From Mycobacterium heckeshornense (GTDB lineage: Bacteria > Actinomycetota > Actinomycetes > Mycobacteriales > Mycobacteriaceae): 64,000 nt of DNA. Each line of letters starts with the position of its first letter. Positions within the stretch are counted from its first letter, which is position 1. Position numbers and translations under genes: made by a program. The notes under the pieces were generated by a model. It was not told where the DNA came from and made no database searches. It was given only the letters and a program-made list of their open reading frames with translations. Location: the NCBI RefSeq assembly GCF_016592155.1, contig NZ_AP024237.1, positions 806,001 to 870,000 on the forward strand. The letters are read 5' to 3'. Shown in pieces: positions 32,621 through 41,369 of this stretch.

Positions 32621-34198
32621 ATGGATAACGCAGCTCAGACCTCGTCCGGCATTCCACTCGCGCCGGTCTACGGGCCGGAGCACCGCCGCGTCGAACCCCC
32701 GCCGCCTGGCACCTACCCGTTCACCCGGGGCAACTTCGCGTCGGGGTACCGGGGCAAGCTATGGACGTTTAGGCAATATTCGGGGTTCGGCACCGCCGAG
32801 GAGTCCAACCGCCGCTACCGCTACCTGCTCGAGCAGGGCGGCACCGGACTCTCGGTCGCGCTGGATTTGCCCACCCAGTGCGGCTTCGACTCTGACGATC
32901 CGGAGGTCATCGAGGAGGTGGGCCGGGTCGGCGTCGCGATCGACAGCCTGGCCGACGTCGAGATCCTGTTCGACGGCATCCCGCTGGACAAGATCAGCAC
33001 CAGCATGACGATCAACGGCACCGCGGCGATCCTGCTGGCGTTCTATGTCGCCGCCGCGGAGAAGAAGGGCATACCGCGGGCCAAGCTCACCGGCACGATC
33101 CAGAACGACATCCTCAAGGAGTACGCCTCGCGCGGAACCTGGATCTGGCCCCCCGAGCCGTCGCTGCGGCTGATCGCCGACACCATCGAGTTCTGCGCAG
33201 CCGAGGTTCCCAAGTTCAACGCGATCTCGGTGGCCGGCGCACATTTCCGCGACGCCGGCGCCAACGCCGTGCAGGAGATGGCATTCACCCTGGCCGACGG
33301 CGTCACCTACTGCGACACCGTGGTACAGCGGGGCCGGATGAACATCGACGAGTTCGCGCCGCAGATCTCGTTCTTCTTCTACACCCACGGCGACTTTTTC
33401 GAAGAGATTGCCAAATACCGTGCGGGACGTCGTCGTTGGGCGACGATCGTGCGGGAGCGTTACGGCGCCAAAACCGACAAGGCGTCGATGTTCCGGTTCG
33501 GCTGTGTATGCGGCGGCGCGTCGCTGTACGCACCGCAGGCACACAACAACATCGTGCGGGTGGCCTACGAGGCGATGGCGGCAGTGCTCGGTGGCGTGCA
33601 GTCGATGTTCACCGCCGCCTGGGACGAACCGTTCGCGCTGCCCACCGAGGAGTCCACGACGCTGGCGCTGCGCACCCAGCAGATCCTGGCCTACGAGAGC
33701 GGAGTTGCGCGGGTCGCCGACCCGTTGGGTGGGTCTTACTTCATCGAGGCGCTGACCGACGAAACCGAGGCCCGCATCATCGAGATCATGGACGACCTCG
33801 AACGGCATGGCGGCATGGTGCACGCCATCGAAGACGGATACCTGCAGGGTCTGATCGCCGACGAGGCCTACCGCGTACACCAGGAGATCGAATCCGGCGC
33901 CCGGCCGATCGTCGGGGTCAACCGGTTCGTCAGCGAGGAAACCCCACCAGAGATAGCCACCTACGAACTCGACGCCGAAGGACGCGACCTGCAGCTCAAG
34001 CGGCTGGCCAAGGTAAGGGCCGAAAGAGACTCTGCCACAGCGAAATCCAGCCTCGCGGCGCTGTCACGCGCCGCCGAGGGCAACGACAACCTCATGCCCA
34101 AGCTGATCGACTGTGCGAATGCCTACTGCACGGTGGGGGAGATGGTTTCGGCGCTCAAAGCGGTCTGGGGTGAGTTTCAGCAACCGGTGGTGTTTTAG
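32621..34198 (+). CDS. Acyl-CoA mutase, large catalytic subunit (B12-dependent, split type)
   Basis: The product is 525 residues from ATG 32621, without the cobalamin domain, which is encoded next. The TIM barrel starts TYPFTRGNFASGYRGKLWTF, then RQYSGFGTAEESN, GLSVALDLPTQCGFDSD, TINGTAAILLAFYV, GTIQNDILKEYASRGTW and ISVAGAHFRDAGANA. Counted against methylmalonyl-CoA mutase, Tyr53 and Arg171 fall where that enzyme has Tyr89 and Arg207, and His208 where it has His244. The DLPTQ segment and the split arrangement resemble isobutyryl-/2-hydroxyisobutyryl-CoA mutases. It rearranges the carbon skeleton of an acyl-CoA; the substrate is open. A MeaB-type GTPase at 43566 probably serves it. Confidence 0.92.
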   Translation: MDNAAQTSSGIPLAPVYGPEHRRVEPPPPGTYPFTRGNFASGYRGKLWTFRQYSGFGTAEESNRRYRYLLEQGGTGLSVALDLPTQCGFDSDDPEVIEEVGRVGVAIDSLADVEILFDGIPLDKISTSMTINGTAAILLAFYVAAAEKKGIPRAKLTGTIQNDILKEYASRGTWIWPPEPSLRLIADTIEFCAAEVPKFNAISVAGAHFRDAGANAVQEMAFTLADGVTYCDTVVQRGRMNIDEFAPQISFFFYTHGDFFEEIAKYRAGRRRWATIVRERYGAKTDKASMFRFGCVCGGASLYAPQAHNNIVRVAYEAMAAVLGGVQSMFTAAWDEPFALPTEESTTLALRTQQILAYESGVARVADPLGGSYFIEALTDETEARIIEIMDDLERHGGMVHAIEDGYLQGLIADEAYRVHQEIESGARPIVGVNRFVSEETPPEIATYELDAEGRDLQLKRLAKVRAERDSATAKSSLAALSRAAEGNDNLMPKLIDCANAYCTVGEMVSALKAVWGEFQQPVVF

Positions 34199-34624
34199 AT
34201 GGCAGTACGGATTCTGATCGCCAAACCGGGTCTTGACGGTCACGACCGCGGTGCCAAGATCGTGGCCCGCACGTTGCGCGACGCCGGCTTCGAGGTGATC
34301 TACACCGGCATCCGACAGCGCATCGAGGACATCGCGGCGATCGCGGTGCAGGAGGACGTGGCGCTGGTGGGCTTGAGCATCCTCTCCGGTGCGCATGTAG
34401 CGCTGACCGCCCGTACCATTGAGGCGCTGCGCGCCGCGGACGCGGGCGATATCGCGGTCGTCGTCGGCGGCACGATCCCCGAAGCCGACGTGCCCAAGCT
34501 GTTGGAAGCCGGTGCGGCGGCAGTGTTTCCCACCGGCACCCCCCTGGACGTCCTGGTGCGAGAGATCCGGAAGCTCACCGGCGTCCCTGAACCCGCCGTG
34601 GAGGAATCGTGCGCCTCGGAGTAA
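34199..34624 (+). CDS. Cobalamin-binding small subunit of the acyl-CoA mutase
   Basis: The product is 141 residues starting directly after the large-subunit stop. RILIAKPGLDGHDRGAKIVA contains the DxHxxG motif whose His replaces dimethylbenzimidazole as lower cobalt ligand. LVGLSILSGAHV and VVGGTIPEADV then GAAAVFPTGTP complete the Rossmann-like B12 fold of MCM/IcmB. It carries adenosylcobalamin and docks on the large subunit. The following oxidoreductase starts inside its last 16 bp. Confidence 0.93.
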   Translation: MAVRILIAKPGLDGHDRGAKIVARTLRDAGFEVIYTGIRQRIEDIAAIAVQEDVALVGLSILSGAHVALTARTIEALRAADAGDIAVVVGGTIPEADVPKLLEAGAAAVFPTGTPLDVLVREIRKLTGVPEPAVEESCASE

Positions 34625-35565
34625 TGATCGGTGCGGAGCGCGGTGATTCCGCACGCAAGGTCAACAAGCTGCTTGACGACATCGAATGGGCCGAGGCGGC
34701 GGGCCTGGACACCGCATGGATTCCGCAGGTGCCCAACGACTTTGACGCGCTGACCGCCGTCGCGCTGATGGCAACCCGAACAAGCCGAATCGAGCTGGGC
34801 ACCGCGGTGGTGCCGCTGCAGGCGCAGCATCCGATCGCGTTGGCTCGCCAAGCGTTGTCGGTGCACGCCGCGGCCGGGGGCAGGCTGGCGCTTGGTGTCG
34901 GACCTTCGCATCACTGGATCATCCGCGACATGCTCGGCTTGCCCTACGAGCGGCCTGCCGCGTTCACCCGCGACTACCTGGAGGTGCTTGTCGCCGCGTT
35001 CGGCGGCCCCGGACCGGTCGACGTCGAAAACGACACCTTCACCGTGCATAACCCCTTGGACCTGGCCCCGGTGGCGCCGTTGCCGGTACTCGTCGCCGCG
35101 CTCGGACCGGTGATGCTGGCCCTGGCCGGGGAGCGCGCCGACGGGACCGTGCTGTGGATGGCCGACGAACGGGCGTGTGCCGAACATGTGGTCCCGCGCA
35201 TCACCAAGGCCGCCGACAATGCAGGCCGGCCAGCGCCGCGTGTCGTAGCAGGCATACCCGTATGCCTTTGCGCCGCAAGCCAAGTTGATGCAGCCCGGGA
35301 GCGAGCCAACCGGATTTTGGGCGAGGCCGAGGTTTCACCCAACTATCAGCGGCTGCTGGAGTATGGCGACGCCCGCGACGTCGGCGACATTTGCGCGGCC
35401 GGTGACGAGGACGCCATCCTGGCCCGCATGCGCCGCTTCGCCGATGCGGGGGTGACCGACCTGTCGGTGCGGCTGCTGCCGATCGGCGACAACCGCGACG
35501 AGCTCGTCGCCTCCAAATGGCGCACCCGGGAACTTGTCGCGGCGCTCGGCGCCGAACTGCGATGA
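34609..35565 (+). CDS. Luciferase-like F420-dependent oxidoreductase
   Basis: The product is 318 residues from GTG 34609, which overlaps the small mutase subunit. RLGVMIGAERGDSARKVNKL, AGLDTAWIPQVPNDFDALTA, ELGTAVVPLQAQHPIALARQ and LALGVGPSHHWII are typical of the F420-dependent LLM subgroup in mycobacteria. A short Cys-containing insert VCLCAAS is seen at ~residue 220. It is in one overlapping operon with the mutase and the CoA-transferase, so it probably oxidises or reduces an intermediate of that pathway. The cofactor is inferred from family, not shown. Confidence 0.9.
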   Translation: MRLGVMIGAERGDSARKVNKLLDDIEWAEAAGLDTAWIPQVPNDFDALTAVALMATRTSRIELGTAVVPLQAQHPIALARQALSVHAAAGGRLALGVGPSHHWIIRDMLGLPYERPAAFTRDYLEVLVAAFGGPGPVDVENDTFTVHNPLDLAPVAPLPVLVAALGPVMLALAGERADGTVLWMADERACAEHVVPRITKAADNAGRPAPRVVAGIPVCLCAASQVDAARERANRILGEAEVSPNYQRLLEYGDARDVGDICAAGDEDAILARMRRFADAGVTDLSVRLLPIGDNRDELVASKWRTRELVAALGAELR

Positions 35566-36584
35566 CGGCGCCGCTGGCCGGGATCCGGATCCTCGAGGTC
35601 GGCACCATGTTGGCCGGGCCGTACGCCACCATGCTGCTGGCCGACCTTGGCGCCGAGGTGATCAAGATCGAGCCACCCGGCGGGGAGATCTCCCGGCAGG
35701 TCTCCGACAGCTACTTCGCCAGTCTCAACCGGAACAAGGCCAGCATCTGCCTGGATCTGAACTCACCAGAGGGTCAAACCCGGCTTGGTGAGCTCGTTGC
35801 GAAATCCCATGCACTGCTGGTGAATCTCAAGCCCTCAGCTATCCGCCGGCTGGGGCTGACCTACGATGCGCTGCGTCGGCACAACGAACGGATCGTTTGT
35901 GTCGCGATCACCGGATTCGGGCTGGACGGAGGTGACGAGCCAGCCTTCGACTACGTGATCCAGGCGGCCACCGGCGTGGCCGCATTGACCGGCGAGCCGG
36001 ACGGACCGCCCACGCTGCCCGGCTACTCCTCGGCGGATAACTCCACCGGGTTGGCGGCCGCGCTTGGGCTGTTGGCACAAATCACCTCGGGTCAGGGCGG
36101 TCAGGTGGACGTATCGCTGCGTGACGTGATGCTGTCCCAGCTCAACTATCACGCTTCGGCCTACCTTAATGACGGTGTCGAGCCCCAGCGCCGCCAGTTC
36201 GGTGCCCACTCGTATTATGTTCCAGCACAGATATTTCCGACCGCCGATGGCTATCTGGCGCTGTTCGTTACCCATGACGCCTTCTGGAAATCCTTTGCTG
36301 CAGAAGCGAATATCGATGGATTTGAATCGATGGCCGAGCGGGTGGCGCGCCGCGACGAGGTACTGGAGGTCGTCACCGCAGCATTGGCCACCGACACCGC
36401 CGTCAATTGGGAGTCGCGGCTGCGGCCGCTGGGGGTTCCGGCAGCGGCTGTTCGGACGCTGCCGGAAGCACTGAACTCGACCCCCGAGATCGTCGTCACC
36501 GCAGGGGATTTCCGACTCGTCGGCAATCCAATCCGCATCGCGGGCTACCAGCCGGACTACCGCCCTCCGCCGAAGCTGGGTTAA
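35562..36584 (+). CDS. CaiB/BaiF family CoA-transferase
   Basis: The product is 340 residues; ATG 35562 overlaps the previous stop (ATGA). LAGIRILEVGTMLAGPYATM, LLADLGAEVIKIEPPGG and the catalytic Asp130 in EPAFDYVIQAATG mark the family. It is shorter than the copy at 3528. It may activate the acid that feeds the mutase or act as a 2-methylacyl-CoA racemase; both roles suit a branched-acid pathway. Its stop codon TAA shares TTAA (36581-36584) with the stop of the convergent EthD-like gene. Confidence 0.92.
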   Translation: MTAPLAGIRILEVGTMLAGPYATMLLADLGAEVIKIEPPGGEISRQVSDSYFASLNRNKASICLDLNSPEGQTRLGELVAKSHALLVNLKPSAIRRLGLTYDALRRHNERIVCVAITGFGLDGGDEPAFDYVIQAATGVAALTGEPDGPPTLPGYSSADNSTGLAAALGLLAQITSGQGGQVDVSLRDVMLSQLNYHASAYLNDGVEPQRRQFGAHSYYVPAQIFPTADGYLALFVTHDAFWKSFAAEANIDGFESMAERVARRDEVLEVVTAALATDTAVNWESRLRPLGVPAAAVRTLPEALNSTPEIVVTAGDFRLVGNPIRIAGYQPDYRPPPKLG

Positions 36585-36898
36585 CCACCCCCATGCTCGG
36601 TGGTGACCTCGAGCAGTCGCATCGCCGGCGGCGGGTCCAACTGCAAAGCGTCGGACAGGTGCAGTTCGCCGGCGTGGGCCAGCATGTTGTCCAGAATCGC
36701 TTGCAGGTCCTCGCCTTCGATCTCATAGAGCGCGACGTAGGGCCCGTCGTCGGCGACCGGTCGCAGCCGCCGGGCCGAGACGAACCCGTCGAGTGCCATC
36801 AGCTGAGGCAGGTGGATTTCGTCGTACCAGCTGTTGTACTCGGCATCGCGATCAGGCGAGCTGGGCCGACTTTCGACATACAGAATGCCTTTGGGCAC
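36581..36898 (-). CDS. EthD-like / dimeric alpha-beta barrel protein
   Basis: The product is 105 residues from GTG 36898, with AAAAGAGG upstream; the ORF extension to 37066 runs into the reductase gene. GILYVESRPSSPDRDAEYNS, WYDEIHLPQLMALDGFVSA and PYVALYEIEGEDLQAILD give the strand-helix-strand pattern of small dimeric barrels. It is a paralog of the 19390 protein (compare WYDTKHVPEVL). It follows the reductase gene by 20 bp in the same direction. A supporting role for an oxygenase or isomerase is possible; nothing catalytic is recognisable. Confidence 0.72.
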   Translation of the reverse strand: MPKGILYVESRPSSPDRDAEYNSWYDEIHLPQLMALDGFVSARRLRPVADDGPYVALYEIEGEDLQAILDNMLAHAGELHLSDALQLDPPPAMRLLEVTTEHGGG

Positions 36899-36918
36899 GT
36901 CATCGCCTCTTTTCAGCA

Positions 36919-37920
36919 CTACTCGTAGTGCACCGTGACCGAAGGTGTATCCGGCACACCCTGGCAGGTCAGGATGTAGCCTTCGTCGACCTCGTCGTCG
37001 GTGAGCGCTTCGTTGTTGCGCATGGTGGCATGGCCTTCGGTGAGCCGGGCCATGCAGGTCCCGCAATTACCCTGTTCGCAACTGAACGGCGGCGTCAGGC
37101 CAGCCCGTCGCGCGGCTTCCAGCAGCGTTTCACCAGCCATCCGGGGCACCGACACTTTCTTGCGCTCCAGATAGATGGTCACCGTGCCGTCCACCTCGGC
37201 CTGTTCGCCGGTGGGCGGCGTCTTGATTGTCGGCGCAAGGTCGAAATCCTCGACGAAGACCCGGCCCGGTCCAGGCAGCGCCGAGCGCACGACAGCCATA
37301 AAGCCTTCCGGACCGCACACATAGTTATCGGCCGCGACGTCGGGTCCCACGAAATCGCGGACGGTGTCGGCCCGGATCAATCCCTGCTCAGCGTCAATGT
37401 GGCGGATCACCGACAGCCGGCCCGGATAGCGCTCGACCAGCTCGTCCATCACCTCGCCGAAGATCACCGATTCCCGATCCCGGTCGGCGCATAACAGCCG
37501 TACCACCCGATCGGTAGTCGCCAGCGCGCTCTTGGTCAGCGACAGGATCGGTGTCACGCCGCTGCCGCCCGCAAAGGCCAGCAACGGGGCCGAGGTCGGC
37601 TGCAGGCAGAAGGTTCCGGCGGCTCTGGTCATAGAGAGCTCGTCACCTTCGGCCACGTTGTCGACCAGCCAGTTGGAAACCTTGCCCCCCGGCACCCGCT
37701 TGACCGTGGTCATCAGTTCCGGGTCGGTTTCCGGTGCGCTGGACATCGAATAGGACCGGTACAGCTCCTGGCCATCCACCCGGACGCGAAACGTGCAGTA
37801 CTGTCCGGCGCGGTAGGGAAATGGTGCGTGCTCGGGGGCCAGCACGAAGGTGCGGGTGTCGGCGGTCTCCTTGATCACCCGCGTCACCGCCGCCCGCTGG
37901 AACGCATGGAGCTCCGTCAT
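36919..37920 (-). CDS. Ferredoxin-NAD(P)H reductase with C-terminal 2Fe-2S (KshB/PaaE type)
   Basis: The product is 333 residues from ATG 37920, preceded by GGAAGG. The FAD domain has RSYSMSSAPETDP. The NAD(P) domain starts LLAFAGGSGVTPILSLTKSA, with YVCGPEGFM. The plant-type 2Fe-2S domain has CEQGNCGTCMARL and a fourth Cys in GYILTCQG. This is the reductase component of Rieske oxygenases such as KshAB and of the PaaABCE system. No oxygenase subunit is encoded in this cluster, so its partner must be elsewhere, or a P450/luciferase-like enzyme. It is divergent from FadD across an operator. Confidence 0.92.
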   Translation of the reverse strand: MTELHAFQRAAVTRVIKETADTRTFVLAPEHAPFPYRAGQYCTFRVRVDGQELYRSYSMSSAPETDPELMTTVKRVPGGKVSNWLVDNVAEGDELSMTRAAGTFCLQPTSAPLLAFAGGSGVTPILSLTKSALATTDRVVRLLCADRDRESVIFGEVMDELVERYPGRLSVIRHIDAEQGLIRADTVRDFVGPDVAADNYVCGPEGFMAVVRSALPGPGRVFVEDFDLAPTIKTPPTGEQAEVDGTVTIYLERKKVSVPRMAGETLLEAARRAGLTPPFSCEQGNCGTCMARLTEGHATMRNNEALTDDEVDEGYILTCQGVPDTPSVTVHYE

Positions 37921-37954
37921 GGCCGCACCTTCCGCATCTTGCATTCTTCGATAT

Positions 37955-37971
37955 AGAGAATACTATTCTCT
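37955..37971. promoter_or_regulatory. AGAGAATA operator, copy 1 (reductase / FadD divergent promoter)
   Basis: AGAGAATA-C-TATTCTCT is a perfect 8+1+8 inverted repeat in the 74-bp gap between the divergent reductase and FadD genes. A second copy is at 42379. Confidence 0.72.
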
Positions 37972-37994
37972 CAAAACGATAGGATGATCTCAAC

Positions 37995-39413
37995 GTGATG
38001 GCGGAAACCGTGACCGAGCCGCCGGCGCTTGCATTCGAGGAGCGGCAGTACAGCGTGCCGCAGCTCGGCGCATTGGCCGGCGGCCTGGCGACGGCCCTGG
38101 CCAACCGCGGTGTGACGGCCGGTGCCCGGGTGGCGTTGATGTCGTCCAATCGCCCTGAATTCGTCGCCGCACTGCGCGCAATCTGGTGGTTAGGCGCCAC
38201 CGCGGTGCTGCTTAGCCCGGCCTGGCGACGCGACGAAGCCGAGCACGCGCTGGCGTTGACCAACCCGGCCCACGCAGTCGGGGACCATCCGGTGCTGGCG
38301 GAATTGATGCCGATGCTGCATCTCGACGAACCCATCACACCGGACGAGAGGCCGACCGCCCCGCCTCGCCCGCACGCCGACGCGGTGTTGGTTTTCAGCT
38401 CAGGAACCACGGGACTGCCCAAGGCCGTCCGGCACACGCACGCCTCGCTGGGCGCCGCAATGCTGCACTGGCGCGACGCGTTGCAGCTGACCGCACGCGA
38501 CCGGATTCAGATCTTCACGCCGCCGTCACACATACTCGGCCTGCTCAACATCCTCACGGCGCTGCAGACCGGCCTCTGGGTGCGGCTGCACCGGCGATTC
38601 GATATTGATGCGATGCTGCATCACATCCAAGCCGACCGCATCACCGTCGAAATGGCCGTGGCCCCAATGGCATTGGCGATGGCTTCGCACCCGCAACTGG
38701 ATCGCTACGATCTGTCGTCGTTGCGGTTCATCATGTGGGGCGCGACACCGGTCAGCCGAAGCGTCGCCGAAACCGTGACCCGGCGCACGGGTGTCGGCTG
38801 GGTGCCCGCCTACGGGACCACCGAGCTGCCGGTCATCGCCTGCAACCCGCTCGGGGGGCCGCGACTCGACTCTGTCGGGCGGCCCGTGCCGGGGGTTGCG
38901 GTTCGTGTGGTGTCGTTGCAAAACGGGGAACCGGTCGAGCCCGGTGCAGTCGGGGAGATTCAGGCGTGCTCAGAGTCGCTGATGGCCGGCTACCTGCCGT
39001 GCGCGGCGACGCCGCAAGCGTTCTGCGACGGTTGGTATCGGACCGGGGACGTCGGCTACCTGGACTCCGGCGGCTGGTTGCGTATCACCGACCGGTGCAA
39101 AGACATGATCAAGGTGCGCGGTTTCCAGGTCGCGCCGGCTGAAATCGAAGCGGTGTTGCACAGTCATCCCGCTGTCAAAGACTGCGCGGTGTTCGGTGTC
39201 CCCGACGGCGTCAACGGCGAAGCGGTCGTTGCTGCTGTCGCTACCCACGCCCCGGTGGAGGCCAGCGAACTCACCGGTCGGGTCGCCGCGCGGCTCGCCT
39301 CATATAAACGGCCAAGCCGTGTGGTATTCGTGCCCGACATTCCCCGGCTGCCGTCCGGCAAGGTGCTGCGCCGAGTGCTGAAGGAGCGCTATGGATGTAC
39401 GTCTGACGGCTGA
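37995..39413 (+). CDS. Acyl-CoA synthetase (FadD-like)
   Basis: The product is ~472 residues. The P-loop is SSGTTGLPKAVRHTH, followed by YGTTELPVIACN, YRTGDVGYLDSGGWL and ITDRCKDMIKVRGFQVAP, and the C-terminal Lys motif PSGKVLRRVLKERYG. It activates an acid as its CoA thioester. The start is GTG 37995 or the adjacent ATG 37998 (AGGATG upstream). The acyl-CoA dehydrogenase gene begins 23 bp before its stop, so ligase and dehydrogenase are made together. At 472 residues it is shorter than long-chain FadDs and may act on short, branched or cyclic acids. Confidence 0.92.
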   Translation: MMAETVTEPPALAFEERQYSVPQLGALAGGLATALANRGVTAGARVALMSSNRPEFVAALRAIWWLGATAVLLSPAWRRDEAEHALALTNPAHAVGDHPVLAELMPMLHLDEPITPDERPTAPPRPHADAVLVFSSGTTGLPKAVRHTHASLGAAMLHWRDALQLTARDRIQIFTPPSHILGLLNILTALQTGLWVRLHRRFDIDAMLHHIQADRITVEMAVAPMALAMASHPQLDRYDLSSLRFIMWGATPVSRSVAETVTRRTGVGWVPAYGTTELPVIACNPLGGPRLDSVGRPVPGVAVRVVSLQNGEPVEPGAVGEIQACSESLMAGYLPCAATPQAFCDGWYRTGDVGYLDSGGWLRITDRCKDMIKVRGFQVAPAEIEAVLHSHPAVKDCAVFGVPDGVNGEAVVAAVATHAPVEASELTGRVAARLASYKRPSRVVFVPDIPRLPSGKVLRRVLKERYGCTSDG

Positions 39414-40293
39414 ACAGCAGCAACTGCGTGACGCCGCCGCCAAGTTCGCCGACGACCTCGGACCGGGGTCGGTGCAGGCTCTCGACGACAACGCTCGAAT
39501 TGCGCGGCTGGACAAGCAGATTGAGGCTACCGGATGGCGGTCGCTGCGTTCCGACGGCGCTTCAGGCGTCGAGGTGGCCATCGTCGCCGAGGAGTTCGGT
39601 CGCGGGCTGGTCGACGCGCCGTTGCTGGGCCCAGTGCTGGCTGACGACTTGGCCCGCCACCTCGGCGTTGCCGAGCATGCGACGGTCGCGGTCGACGGTC
39701 GTGGGATCGACACGCGGGGGTACCAGCGCGCGCTGGTGCTCGAAGGCACGACGGTGCTGGCCGCAAATCTCGGCACCACGTGCAACGGCGCCGACCTGAC
39801 CAGAGTCGACGCGGCCGTGGTGGGGTCGCCCGTGCACGTCGGTGAAATATCCGACGAGGTTGCCGCGCGATGGTTGGCGCTGGCGCTGGTCACCACGACC
39901 GCAGACCTGGTCGGGACGGCGCGCGGCGCGCATACCCTGGCGTGTGACTACGCGAAAATCCGTGAGCAGTACGGCAAGCCGATTGGGTCGTATCAGGCCG
40001 TCGCGCACATGCTTGCCGAAAGCCTGGCGCTGATCGAGGGTTCGGTGAGCGTGTTGCGACACGCGGCCTGGGCGGTCGACGAACTCGGCCCGCCGCAAGC
40101 TCTTCGGGCCGCCCGCGTGGCGAAAATCTACTGCGCCCGCGCCGCACGCACTGTGTGTGAGACCACCGTGCAGGTGCACGGCGGGATCGGCAATACCTGG
40201 GACTGCCTGGCCCACGTCTATTTGCGGCGGGCGCTCACGTCTACCGAGCTGTGGCCCGTGCAGCTGGAGGAGGTCGACATTGGACTTTCGTGA
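39391..40293 (+). CDS. Acyl-CoA dehydrogenase, smaller subunit of a heteromeric pair
   Basis: The product is 300 residues, shorter than the ~380 of normal ACADs. MDVRLTAEQQQLRDAAAKFA is the N-terminal helix, and GTARGAHTLACDYAKIREQY, GKPIGSYQAVAHMLAE and VQVHGGIGNTWDCLAHVYLR form the C-terminal helical domain. The middle beta-domain is shortened. It matches the non-FAD-complete partner of ChsE-type alpha2beta2 dehydrogenases. At the position where the fused FadE at 16622 has TWEHDAH, this protein has TWDCLAH, so the base would be Asp or in the partner subunit. It overlaps FadD by 23 bp and the next subunit by 14 bp. Confidence 0.9.
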   Translation: MDVRLTAEQQQLRDAAAKFADDLGPGSVQALDDNARIARLDKQIEATGWRSLRSDGASGVEVAIVAEEFGRGLVDAPLLGPVLADDLARHLGVAEHATVAVDGRGIDTRGYQRALVLEGTTVLAANLGTTCNGADLTRVDAAVVGSPVHVGEISDEVAARWLALALVTTTADLVGTARGAHTLACDYAKIREQYGKPIGSYQAVAHMLAESLALIEGSVSVLRHAAWAVDELGPPQALRAARVAKIYCARAARTVCETTVQVHGGIGNTWDCLAHVYLRRALTSTELWPVQLEEVDIGLS

Positions 40294-41368
40294 TTCACCG
40301 GAGGAAGCTGCGTTCCGGGAGCGCCTGCGCTCGTGGCTTGCGGTGCACGCCAAAGAGTTTCCCAGTTCCGGTGACGAATACTGGGCCCGTCAGGGCGAAT
40401 GGCACCGGGCGCTGTATCAAGCCGGCTTCTTCGGGTTGTCCTGGCCGCGTGAGTATGGCGGCCAGGAACTGCCGCCGGTGTACGACGTCATCCTCGACGA
40501 AGAGCTGGCCCGCGCCGGTGCTCCGCCGCGGCCCAGCCTGGGCTACCTGGTCGTGGGTCTGAGCCGACACGCCAACGAGGAGCTGCAACGACGCTTCCTG
40601 CCCGGCCTTATCAACGGCACCGAGCGTTGGTGTCAAGGCTTCAGCGAACCCGGCGCCGGCTCCGATCTGGCGTCGCTGACCACTACAGCCACCCGCGACG
40701 GCGACATGTACGTCGTCCACGGCCACAAGATCTGGACCAGCTATTCCGACGTCGCCGACTGGTGCCTACTGCTGGCCCGCACCGATCCCGGGGCGCCGAG
40801 GCACAAAGGCATTTCGGCATTCGTGATCTCGATGAAACAGCCTGGCGTGCAACAACGTCCGCTGCGGATGATGAACGGCGTCACCACCGAGTTCGGCCAG
40901 GTGTTGTTCGACGGCGCAACAGTGCCAGCGGATCAGATGGTTGGCGCGCCAGGAGAAGGCTGGGCGGTCGCCATGACGGTTGTCGCACACGAGCGCGAGC
41001 CCTCCACCCTCGGATACGCCGCCCGGTATGGCAAGTTGGTTCGCGACCTGGCCGCCCGCTCCGACGGGCGCCCGGCTCGTGAACTTATATGGGCCGCAGT
41101 GCAAACCGAGATGCTGACTCATCACGTGCGGCGGCGACTGTCTGAACAGCTCGACGGCGTATCGCACGGTTCGGAGGGTTCGCTGGACAAGCTGCTGATG
41201 ACCTGGGTCGAACAATCGGTCGGGCATGCTGCGCTGGCGCTCGGCGGAACCCGTGACCCCGAACTGTTGAGCGCTTACTTGTACAGCCGCGCCCAAAGCG
41301 TCATGGGCGGCACCTCACAGATCCAGAAAAACATCATCGCCTCGCGCCTCTTGGGATTAGGAGTCTGA
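40280..41368 (+). CDS. Acyl-CoA dehydrogenase, larger subunit of the pair
   Basis: The product is 362 residues from TTG 40280, with GGAGGAGG six bases upstream. LDFRDSPEEAAFRERLRSWL, FGLSWPREYGGQELPPVYDV, WCQGFSEPGAGSDLASLTTT and HGHKIWTSYSDVADWCLLLA carry the FAD-binding beta-domain, and VMGGTSQIQKNIIASRLLGL is the C-terminal flavin loop, with Gly where MCAD has its Glu. With the preceding short subunit it should form an alpha2beta2 dehydrogenase like those for steroid or bulky acyl-CoAs. It introduces the alpha,beta double bond before the crotonase 1 bp downstream. Confidence 0.93.
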   Translation: MDFRDSPEEAAFRERLRSWLAVHAKEFPSSGDEYWARQGEWHRALYQAGFFGLSWPREYGGQELPPVYDVILDEELARAGAPPRPSLGYLVVGLSRHANEELQRRFLPGLINGTERWCQGFSEPGAGSDLASLTTTATRDGDMYVVHGHKIWTSYSDVADWCLLLARTDPGAPRHKGISAFVISMKQPGVQQRPLRMMNGVTTEFGQVLFDGATVPADQMVGAPGEGWAVAMTVVAHEREPSTLGYAARYGKLVRDLAARSDGRPARELIWAAVQTEMLTHHVRRRLSEQLDGVSHGSEGSLDKLLMTWVEQSVGHAALALGGTRDPELLSAYLYSRAQSVMGGTSQIQKNIIASRLLGLGV

Positions 41369-41369
41369 C

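Noticed and set aside
32759..33880. 373-codon frame antisense to the mutase gene
   Set aside because: Mirror of the codon bias; His/Arg-rich without motifs, and the mutase is intact on the other strand.
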